Origin: WRAI01 sp031549605
Lineage (GTDB): Bacteria; Bacillota; Clostridia; Oscillospirales; UBA929
DNA length: 11,004 bases
NCBI GenBank assembly: GCA_031549605.1
Contig: JAVBPM010000058.1
Location: 1 to 11,004, forward strand
Direction of reading: 5' to 3'
Shown here: positions 5,846 to 11,004 of the stretch, in pieces
Position numbering within the stretch: the first letter of the stretch is position 1
How the letters are laid out: the number at the start of each line of letters is the position of its first letter
Program-made: the position numbers and the translations under genes
The notes under the pieces: model-generated
The model's database searches: none
Told to the model about the DNA's origin: nothing
What the model saw: only the letters and a program-made list of their open reading frames with translations

Positions 5846-6981
5846 GGTTGCACCTCCATAAGCTGCGACAGCGGCGTTGCGCCGTCAACAACGGTGCCCT
5901 GCTGCTCGCGGAACTGACCGGCGGCCGGGCTGCCGGCGGAGTCCCAAATGCTGTAGGGCGTTGGGTCGGCGGCATGCTGACCTGTTTCCACGCAGGTGTA
6001 GTGGTCGCTGCACAGTAGCACGCGCAGATGCTTGTCGGCCATGCCGTCGAGCACGGCGGCGGCCGCGGCATCGACCAGCTCAATGGCCGCCAGCTTGTCG
6101 GCCAGATTCATAGCGTGGCTACAGTCGTCGGGCGCTTCAATGTGCAGCAGCACAAAGTCGTGGTCGTCAAAGGCGCGCACCGTCGCGGCGGCTTTGGCGC
6201 GCCAGTGGGTGTGCAGCGTGCCGGTGGCGCCGGGCACGTCAATCACGTCCAGCCCGCACAGGCGCGCCAGACCGCTGACCATCGGCACGGCGGTGACACA
6301 AGCACCCGATTTTCCAAAGCGGCTGGCAAAGATTTCATACTGTGGCATAACGCCGCAGCCCCACGGCCAGACGCCGTTGGCGTCGGGCAGGTCGCGCAGC
6401 ACGGCGCGACCCAGCGTCATCAGTGCCTTGACAAAGGCATCGCTGGGCAGAGACTTGGCCAGCGATGCGCCGATGACGTTGTGCGGCGGTGTCGGCAGCG
6501 ACGACGGCGGTGCATGGTTGCCAATCAACAGCTGACGGAAGGTGTCCTGCCGGTGCAGTACGACGTCGTGCTCGGCCAGCAGCGCGGCAAAGCGCTTGTC
6601 GGCCAGCAGTGCGTCGGCGGCGGCCAGCGCCTGCTGCGACGTCAGTTCGGGGCAGGCATTGAGCAGCTTGTCGTTATCGTTAAAGGTAACAAGATTAAGC
6701 CGCATGGCCCATTGGCCCGGCTGCATGGCAACGCCCAGCCCAGCCGCTTCGACGGGTCCCCGGCCGGTCAGCACCTCTACGCCGTAGCCCATCAGGATGG
6801 GAATGGCCGTCTCGGTGCCGGCGGACTGGCCGTCGGGGATAGAGCGCGCGCTGCCGATACGCTGGCCGGCCAGCTTGTCCAGTGTCGGCGTAAGCGCCGC
6901 CTGCAGTGGCGTGCGGCCGTCAAGGGCACGCACCGGCGCATCGGCCATGCCGTCGCCGATAATCATTAAATATTTGGTCAA
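5842..6981 (-). CDS. Archaeal-type, cofactor-independent phosphoglycerate mutase homologue
   Basis: A 379-residue cytoplasmic member of the alkaline phosphatase superfamily, similar in length and motif order to archaeal-type phosphoglycerate mutase (apgM, including the bacterial branch once proposed as homoserine kinase). Metal-site motifs are visible: I-I-G-D10-G-M, E-A-P-D285-x3-H289, S-D326-H327 and Q-H336-A-A-D-P-T-P. Also present are T-G-R-G-P-V-E-A-A (72-80) and P-P-H (165-167). Known members have a Ser nucleophile in P/A-G-S-D. Here it reads A-G-T56-E57, with codon ACC at 6816-6814. The activity is therefore uncertain. Mutase, phosphatase and other phosphotransferase roles are possible. 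The start is TTG at 6981, with AGGTGA upstream; no in-frame ATG is near. It heads an operon with the GT-C gene, driven by the promoter at 7001-7029. Confidence 0.87.
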   Translation of the reverse strand: MTKYLMIIGDGMADAPVRALDGRTPLQAALTPTLDKLAGQRIGSARSIPDGQSAGTETAIPILMGYGVEVLTGRGPVEAAGLGVAMQPGQWAMRLNLVTFNDNDKLLNACPELTSQQALAAADALLADKRFAALLAEHDVVLHRQDTFRQLLIGNHAPPSSLPTPPHNVIGASLAKSLPSDAFVKALMTLGRAVLRDLPDANGVWPWGCGVMPQYEIFASRFGKSGACVTAVPMVSGLARLCGLDVIDVPGATGTLHTHWRAKAAATVRAFDDHDFVLLHIEAPDDCSHAMNLADKLAAIELVDAAAAAVLDGMADKHLRVLLCSDHYTCVETGQHAADPTPYSIWDSAGSPAAGQFREQQGTVVDGATPLSQLMEVQP

Positions 6982-7000
6982 AAAACATCACCTGACTGCC

Positions 7001-7029
7001 ATTATAGCAAATGTGTCACACACACGCAA
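7001..7029 (-). promoter_or_regulatory. Promoter of the mutase homologue/GT-C operon
   Basis: On the minus strand, -10 TATAAT (7006-7001) is preceded by TGC, making an extended -10. TTGCGT (7029-7024) lies 17 bp upstream as the -35. The TTG start is 19 bp downstream of the -10. Confidence 0.75.
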
Positions 7030-7034
7030 GAACG

Positions 7035-7057
7035 AGCAAATGCGGCGATAGACATTC
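7035..7057 (-). promoter_or_regulatory. Composite element upstream of the mutase promoter
   Basis: On the minus strand GAATGTC (7057-7051), a 5-nt gap, then CCGCATTTGCT (7045-7035). The same two blocks occur on the plus strand at 7181-7207 with a 9-nt gap. It sits just upstream of the -35. It could be a protein-binding site or an upstream promoter element; function is inferred only from position and repetition. Confidence 0.45.
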
Positions 7058-7180
7058 CATAATTTTCCAATAATTCAACAGAGTTTTCCACAATTTTACA
7101 GTTGCACGTCGCGTGTGACAAAAGGCTATTGCGGCGCAGGAGGTTGAGCGCTCCAAACGCTAGTGGCGTTCTTTGTTTCC

Positions 7181-7207
7181 GAATGTCACATTTTTTCCGC
7201 ATTTGCT
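7181..7207 (+). promoter_or_regulatory. Composite element upstream of the L,D-transpeptidase promoter
   Basis: GAATGTC (7181-7187) and CCGCATTTGCT (7197-7207) are the plus-strand counterpart of 7057-7035. The second block runs straight into a TTGACA -35 hexamer. The rest of the ~300-bp gap 6982-7288 holds promoters and AT-rich sequence; I see no gene in it. Confidence 0.45.
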
Positions 7208-7270
7208 TGACAATCTCGCTTCGGTATGGCAAACTGTATGGCGGATTGCAAAGAGAGATAATGCTATATT
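7207..7270 (+). promoter_or_regulatory. Candidate promoter(s) of the L,D-transpeptidase gene
   Basis: TTGACA at 7207-7212 is a consensus -35, but the best -10 at 17 bp (CAAACT, 7230-7235) is weak. Separately, TGCTATATT at 7262-7270 is a good extended -10, almost identical to the TGCTATAAT used on the opposite strand. Which one is used cannot be decided by reading. Confidence 0.4.
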
Positions 7271-7288
7271 ACGGGATGCAAGGGGTAG

Positions 7289-8269
7289 ATGGGCTTGAAG
7301 AAAACGACGCGAATTTTGTCGCTGATGGCGATTTGCATGGCACTGACAGTGGTGCTGTTTGGCTGCAATGCGCCGAAACAGGTGGCCACACCGGCCCCTA
7401 GCCCGAGCGCCACACCGACGGCGACCGAGACAATTACCACGGCGCCGGCCACACCGTCGCCGACTGTTGCGCCGACGCCTACGATAGCGCCGACTACGGT
7501 GGCACCGTCGCCGTCGCCCACGGTCGAGCCGACCAAAGAGCCGACGCCCAAGCCTACGGCTAAGCCGACGCCTAAGCCTACACCTAAGCCAACGAAAAAA
7601 CCGACACCTAAGCCGACACCCAAGCCGACGCCCAAACCGACACCTGAGCCGACAGCGGCGCCGGCTACCGAACAGCCGACGGCCACGGCCGTCAGTGGCG
7701 ACGCCACCGCCGCACCGACGGCAGAGCCGACACCCAAGCCGACGGCCGCGCCCGACCGCTTTCCCAACCCGCCCGAGTCCTATAAGATGCCTTACTACAT
7801 CTACATGGAAAAGGGTTCGCACACGCTGACGGTCTTTGGCCGGGACGGCAACGGCAACTACTCCAATGTCGTCAAGCGCTTCTGCGCCTCAACCGGCAAG
7901 AGTTCGGGCATGACGCCGCCGGGCACCTACAACGTCAAGGGCAAGATGCGCTGGATTAAATTTAGCGCCACCGCCTACGGCCAGTATTGCACCACACTGT
8001 CGGGCACCGATGTCAAAATTCACTCCTGCCTGTACAACACCCAGAACAACGCCGATCTCATGGTGAGCACCTACAACAGTCTGGGCACCAACTGCTCGTC
8101 GGGTTGCCTGCGCGTGACCTGCGGCAACGCCAACTGGATTTACAACAATTGCGAGGCCGGTACCATTGTGCAGATTGTCAACGGCAGTCCGCGCGGCACC
8201 TCCTCATCAAGGCCCAAGGCGCTGCCCAGCAATACCAAATACGACCCGACTGACCCCGGGGCCAAATAG
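7289..8269 (+). CDS. Lipoprotein L,D-transpeptidase (YkuD-type) with long Pro-Thr linker
   Basis: A 326-residue lipoprotein predicted to act on peptidoglycan outside the membrane. The signal peptide ends in lipobox L23-F-G-C26. Residues of about 33-155 are a low-complexity Pro/Thr/Lys linker with repeated P-T-P-K, long enough to span part of the wall. The C-terminal domain (about 167-297) has the YkuD pattern: P-P-G-T-Y-N-V (210-216), I-H245-S, and S271-G-C273-L-R with the catalytic Cys. Family members make 3-3 cross-links or attach proteins to the wall. The usual H-G is H-S here, and the domain has extra Cys residues (C199, C234, C247, C269, C278, C288). ATG 7289 has a tight AGGGG; the TTG at 7295 is better spaced and would lose two residues. 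It stands alone and converges on the 8328-8927 gene. Confidence 0.88.
   Translation: MGLKKTTRILSLMAICMALTVVLFGCNAPKQVATPAPSPSATPTATETITTAPATPSPTVAPTPTIAPTTVAPSPSPTVEPTKEPTPKPTAKPTPKPTPKPTKKPTPKPTPKPTPKPTPEPTAAPATEQPTATAVSGDATAAPTAEPTPKPTAAPDRFPNPPESYKMPYYIYMEKGSHTLTVFGRDGNGNYSNVVKRFCASTGKSSGMTPPGTYNVKGKMRWIKFSATAYGQYCTTLSGTDVKIHSCLYNTQNNADLMVSTYNSLGTNCSSGCLRVTCGNANWIYNNCEAGTIVQIVNGSPRGTSSSRPKALPSNTKYDPTDPGAK
7529..7654 (+). repeat. Degenerate (P-T-P-K)n coding repeat
   Basis: Short tandem units of the type CCGACGCCCAAG encode the P-T-P-K linker of the L,D-transpeptidase, residues 81-122. Units vary in third positions, so the repetition is mainly at the protein level. Such tracts tend to change length between strains. 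Confidence 0.75.
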
Positions 8270-8281
8270 CAACGACAACAT

Positions 8282-8319
8282 AAAAAGTCCGCCCAATCGA
8301 TTGATTGGGCGGACGGTTT
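8282..8319. terminator. Bidirectional terminator between convergent genes
   Basis: GTCCGCCCAATC (8287-8298) pairs perfectly with GATTGGGCGGAC (8303-8314) around loop GATT. On the minus strand it is followed by five T residues (complement of 8286-8282), which suits the gene ending at 8328. On the plus strand the tail is weaker (GGTTTA), after the gene ending at 8269. Confidence 0.85.
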
Positions 8320-8327
8320 AACAAGAG

Positions 8328-8927
8328 CTATTGCGGCGTTACGCCGTTACAATAGTAGGTGACGCAGGTGACCACGCCGTCAGCCATGTCGAAGAGCAGC
8401 TGTGGGCACCGGGCGGCCACGTTATCGGCGCCCAGTACATAGGTCAGCACGCCGTTGCCCGGATCAGCCGTCTGGTCGGCCGGCTCGTCGTCGATGTAGC
8501 CGCTGCCGTAAGCGGCAATAATGTCCTCCAGCTTGTCGCCGACACGCACGTCTTTGCTTGTGCCGTACTTGGCGCTGCTCAGCTCAATGCCGTAGAGAAC
8601 GTCCTTGCCGTCGACCGGCACGGTGTAAATGGTGATGTCGTCGTAGATAAAGGACTTGTCGTCGCCGACGTAGTCGCAGCTGGGTGAGGCCGACACCTCA
8701 TAGCCGTCGCCCAGCGCCTTTTGCAGAGCGCTCCAGTCCTGCATGTACGATGCCGTGACGCTTTCGATGGTCACGTTGAAATCGGCGGCCGAGAAGCTGT
8801 CCATGGCAGCGACGCTGGTCGGCTGTGCGGTGGCAGACGGCGTATCGCTTTTGTCATTGCAGGCGGTCAACGAAAGCGGCGTGAGCAGCAGCGCGGCGGC
8901 CAGCAGGCCCTTTTGCATACGGTTCAT
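8328..8927 (-). CDS. Secreted lipoprotein of unknown function
   Basis: A 199-residue predicted lipoprotein. A short basic start, a hydrophobic core and lipobox L20-T-A-C23 are followed by a Thr/Ser/Pro/Asp linker and an acidic globular domain. The block V-R-V-G-D-K-L-E-D-I-I-A-A-Y-G (about residues 108-122) resembles a motif seen in small extracytoplasmic lipoproteins of Firmicutes. I cannot name the family. Four Cys (C84, C164, C178, C183) lie in the mature part. I chose ATG 8927 because AAAGGATGAT is well placed just upstream and the signal peptide starts there; the longer reading frame to 9044 would cover the promoter. It is a single-gene unit between its own promoter (8959-8987) and a shared terminator. 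Confidence 0.82.
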   Translation of the reverse strand: MNRMQKGLLAAALLLTPLSLTACNDKSDTPSATAQPTSVAAMDSFSAADFNVTIESVTASYMQDWSALQKALGDGYEVSASPSCDYVGDDKSFIYDDITIYTVPVDGKDVLYGIELSSAKYGTSKDVRVGDKLEDIIAAYGSGYIDDEPADQTADPGNGVLTYVLGADNVAARCPQLLFDMADGVVTCVTYYCNGVTPQ

Positions 8928-8958
8928 AGTATCATCCTTTTCTATTGTTGTCGTCACG

Positions 8959-8987
8959 ATTTTACACAATATGAGCCTATAAGTCAA
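8959..8987 (-). promoter_or_regulatory. Promoter of the lipoprotein gene
   Basis: On the minus strand, TTGACT (8987-8982) and TAAAAT (8964-8959) are separated by exactly 17 bp. They lie 32 bp before the ATG at 8927. On the plus strand I found no equally convincing promoter for the operon starting at 9031. Confidence 0.78.
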
Positions 8988-9030
8988 ACAGTTTTGCGCA
9001 ATTAGTCGAGTTGCTACGGAGGTGTTGTCG

Positions 9031-10038
9031 TTGAAGAAATACATGGCGCTGTTGGCCTGTACGGCGGTGGCTGTGCTGGGGCTGTATGTTGCCGTTGGCT
9101 ATGCCGCCGGACTGGCCGTCGATGAAATAGACCGCAGCTTCCAGCGGCGGTATGAAGCCGACGCATTCGGCTATTACAGCAAGTATGCCGACGGTATGCC
9201 GCTGGCCAACCAAGTTGTGCTCGAACAAATCAAGTGCCTGGACAACGACGAGACAAACTATGTGGTAATCGGGTCGTCGACAACGCAGGAGGGCGTGCTG
9301 GAACAGCAATTGCAGGCGCATCTGCCCGCCGACGTCCACTACGTCAAATGTGCCGCGCCGGGCATGGGTATCAACGAGCTGATCATGATGGTTGACCTGC
9401 TTGAGCAATACGGCAATGTCAAGCTGGACAAGCAGGATGTTGTGAAGATTGACATCGGCGTCGGCTTTTTCAAAAACAGGACGCGCGCCGAGAGTATTTT
9501 AGCCCAGACGCTGGAGGCCGGCGGTGTCTATCGTGTTGACGCCGACAATCACGTCAGCTCGGGCCTTGGCTGCGCGGCGCTGTACATGCCGTTACTGAAA
9601 ACGCAGAGCCTTATCAGTGAAACCAAGGTGCTGCTCAAAGACGAGAGCATTACCGTTAAGCCATATGACCCGTCGCTGTACAAGCGCTACCAAAGCCTGT
9701 GGGTGCGCTGCCTGCACGACTTTGACCTGTCGGCAGGCGAGCAGCAGCGGTTCCTTGACGCGCTGGAACGGTTGTCCAAGTACACCAATGTGGTGGTTGA
9801 GAGTATGTACGCCGGCTCGTGGCTGCGCGAGACGCCGCAGGGCCAGAGCTACCAGACGTGGGTTGACGAGTCGCTCAAGCCGTGGCTGGCGGCTCGTGGC
9901 ATGAAGCTGATTGACAACGCAACCGCCCTGCCCGACGCGCAATACGTGGAGCAGTCGCACCTTAACTATGCCGGTCGCGTGGCCTACACCCAGCTCGAGC
10001 AACAAGTCATTGCCGACACACTGCAGGTCGTTGGCTGA
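9031..10038 (+). CDS. Membrane-anchored SGNH-like hydrolase/acyltransferase-type protein
   Basis: A 335-residue protein with one N-terminal membrane helix (about 5-30, an uncleaved anchor) and an extracytoplasmic domain. V-V-I-G81-S82-S83-T-T matches block I of SGNH/GDSL-type proteins, with S82 or S83 as the likely nucleophile. Q-S-H310-L-N-Y-A-G near the C-terminus fits the last block. The acid is usually Asp three residues before His; here it is E307. The layout resembles DltD-like and other envelope-acylation SGNH proteins, but similarity is limited to motifs. GGAGGTG (9018-9024) supports a TTG start at 9031; GTG 9022 overlaps the ribosome binding site. It is followed after 12 bp by an FkbH-type gene, so the two form an operon. 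Confidence 0.72.
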   Translation: MKKYMALLACTAVAVLGLYVAVGYAAGLAVDEIDRSFQRRYEADAFGYYSKYADGMPLANQVVLEQIKCLDNDETNYVVIGSSTTQEGVLEQQLQAHLPADVHYVKCAAPGMGINELIMMVDLLEQYGNVKLDKQDVVKIDIGVGFFKNRTRAESILAQTLEAGGVYRVDADNHVSSGLGCAALYMPLLKTQSLISETKVLLKDESITVKPYDPSLYKRYQSLWVRCLHDFDLSAGEQQRFLDALERLSKYTNVVVESMYAGSWLRETPQGQSYQTWVDESLKPWLAARGMKLIDNATALPDAQYVEQSHLNYAGRVAYTQLEQQVIADTLQVVG

Positions 10039-10050
10039 AGGAGACGCTGT

Positions 10051-11004
10051 ATGACAAATCGCAACGACGAGCGCCTTGCGCTGTTGGAAACGGCGCTGCA
10101 CGACCGACAGCTGGCGCAACGACCCGTTGCCGAGCTGCTGGGGTTGGCCAAGAAGCTGGGCAAATGCGAGGCTGACTACACAGCGCGTCACCCCGAACTG
10201 GTGGCCAAGCGCATTACCGTGCTGGGCTCGGCCAGTACCCAGCTGTTTGTGCAGCTGCTGCGCCTGTTTCTCTACCAGCAGGGCGTGGCGCCGATTATTC
10301 GCGAGGGCGAGTACAACAGCATTGACATGGAGTGCATGGACGACAGCTCGCCGCTCTACGCCGAACAGCCCGATCTGCTGCTGCTGTTGACCCACCACAG
10401 TGATAGTAGGGGCAGGCCGGCGCTGCTGGCCGAACCGTCTCAGTCCGACGCGTGGCTGGATGAGCAGGCCGGCTTTTATCAAGCGCTATGGGATAAGCTG
10501 GCGCACAAGCTGCCCAAGACCAAGATTGTGATGAGTAATTTTGCGCTGCCCGCCGAGCGCGAGCTGAGCAACTGGGAGGCCAACGCCGTTTATTCGCGCA
10601 CGACAGTCATGCGTCGGCTCAATACCAAGCTGACCCAGTGCCGCCCGACGCAGGTGACGCTGGTCGACGTCGAGCACCTGTGCTCCAGCTACGGCAAGTG
10701 GGCCTGGTTTAGCGCCAAAGACTACCATTTGAGCAAGCTGCCGTGCAGCATCAACGCCTTGCCGCAGCTGGCCTTTGCCTACGCTCGACAGGTCGCCGCC
10801 CTGTGCGGCAAAACGCGCAAGTGTCTGGTGCTTGATTTGGACAACACGGTGTGGGGTGGCGTTGTCGGCGACGACGGTGCCGACGGCATCCAGCTTAGCC
10901 CCAATCACCCGGTGGGCGAGTCGTTCCTCGCCTTTCAACACTATGTCAAGGCGCTCAAAAATCGCGGCGTGATTCTCGCCGTGTGTAGCAAAAACGAGGA
11001 GGAT
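10051..11004 (+). CDS. FkbH-type HAD-IIIC protein (3' end beyond window)
   Basis: The frame is open from ATG 10051 to the window edge (318 codons, no stop), so the gene is truncated by the window, not in nature. AAGGAG at 10039-10043 fixes the start. Residues of about 54-115 form an SGNH-like N-terminal domain with L-G59-S-A-S-T, as in FkbH proteins. The HAD domain begins at about residue 257 with L-V-L-D262-L-D264-N-T-V-W-G-G-V-V-G-D-D-G, a strong FkbH signature, and continues with G-V-I-L-A-V-C-S-K-N-E-E-D. FkbH of FK520 biosynthesis makes glyceryl-S-carrier protein from 1,3-bisphosphoglycerate. Relatives occur in envelope and O-antigen modification loci. Pairing with the upstream SGNH protein points to the latter; a carrier protein and membrane acyltransferase would be expected downstream. 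Confidence 0.9.
   Translation, partial: MTNRNDERLALLETALHDRQLAQRPVAELLGLAKKLGKCEADYTARHPELVAKRITVLGSASTQLFVQLLRLFLYQQGVAPIIREGEYNSIDMECMDDSSPLYAEQPDLLLLLTHHSDSRGRPALLAEPSQSDAWLDEQAGFYQALWDKLAHKLPKTKIVMSNFALPAERELSNWEANAVYSRTTVMRRLNTKLTQCRPTQVTLVDVEHLCSSYGKWAWFSAKDYHLSKLPCSINALPQLAFAYARQVAALCGKTRKCLVLDLDNTVWGGVVGDDGADGIQLSPNHPVGESFLAFQHYVKALKNRGVILAVCSKNEED

Noticed and set aside
6028..6969. 313-codon plus-strand frame opposite the mutase homologue
   Set aside because: It is an antisense shadow rich in Gly, Gln, Arg and Val. The minus-strand gene has all family motifs and a promoter.
7084..7092. TTTTCCACA, one mismatch from a DnaA box
   Set aside because: A single near-match in AT-rich DNA without neighbouring boxes or dnaA/dnaN genes does not support an origin.
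7002..7232. 76-codon minus-strand frame in the intergenic region
   Set aside because: It overlaps the mutase promoter, has no ribosome binding site and no recognisable features. The region looks regulatory.
7523..7660. Regular repeats that might look like a CRISPR or tandem-repeat array
   Set aside because: The units are short, vary in third codon positions and keep the reading frame, so they are coding P-T-P-K repeats.

Overview
The window looks like chromosomal DNA from a GC-rich, Gram-positive-type bacterium, most likely an uncultured member of the Clostridia (Oscillospiraceae/Christensenellales-like). The grounds are strong AGGAGG-type ribosome binding sites, several lipobox lipoproteins, a short zinc-ribbon L28 protein, a PT-rich L,D-transpeptidase, an archaeal-type phosphoglycerate mutase homologue and frequent GTG/TTG starts. 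The taxonomic placement is inference; no marker gene here fixes it.

Layout. Positions 1-425 hold the 3' end of an rRNA operon: 5S rRNA, tRNA-Asn and tRNA-Met, separated by hairpins. Positions 426-1870 form a visibly lower-GC patch. It contains a DUF4288-type gene, a decayed 5' fragment of a HAD phosphatase, a partial second copy of the tRNA-Met terminator, and a GNAT-type acetyltransferase gene. The intact HAD phosphatase follows (1883-2542). Next come a lipobox-bearing Pro/Thr/Glu-rich protein and an overlapping radical SAM/SPASM enzyme (2586-4018), then the stand-alone ribosomal gene rpmB with a clear promoter and terminator.

On the minus strand, an alkaline-phosphatase-superfamily phosphoglycerate mutase homologue and a GT-C membrane glycosyltransferase form an overlapping pair (6981 to 4355). 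A divergent intergenic region of about 300 bp separates them from a lipoprotein L,D-transpeptidase (7289-8269). That gene converges on a small lipoprotein gene of unknown function (8927-8328). The last part (9031-11004) is a plus-strand operon of an SGNH-like membrane-anchored protein and an FkbH-type HAD-IIIC protein that runs off the window.

Three functional themes stand out. The first is a possible radical-SAM peptide or protein modification pair (2586-4018). The second is a cell-envelope set: GT-C transferase, L,D-transpeptidase and lipoproteins. The third is the start of what may be an envelope acylation locus, in which FkbH would load a glyceryl-type group onto a carrier protein and the SGNH protein would act outside the membrane. 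The most unusual sequence details are four P-T-[E/D] repeats in the putative radical-SAM substrate, a Ser-to-Thr change at the expected nucleophile of the mutase homologue, the truncated HAD copy next to a repeated terminator arm, and a shared composite element upstream of two divergent promoters.
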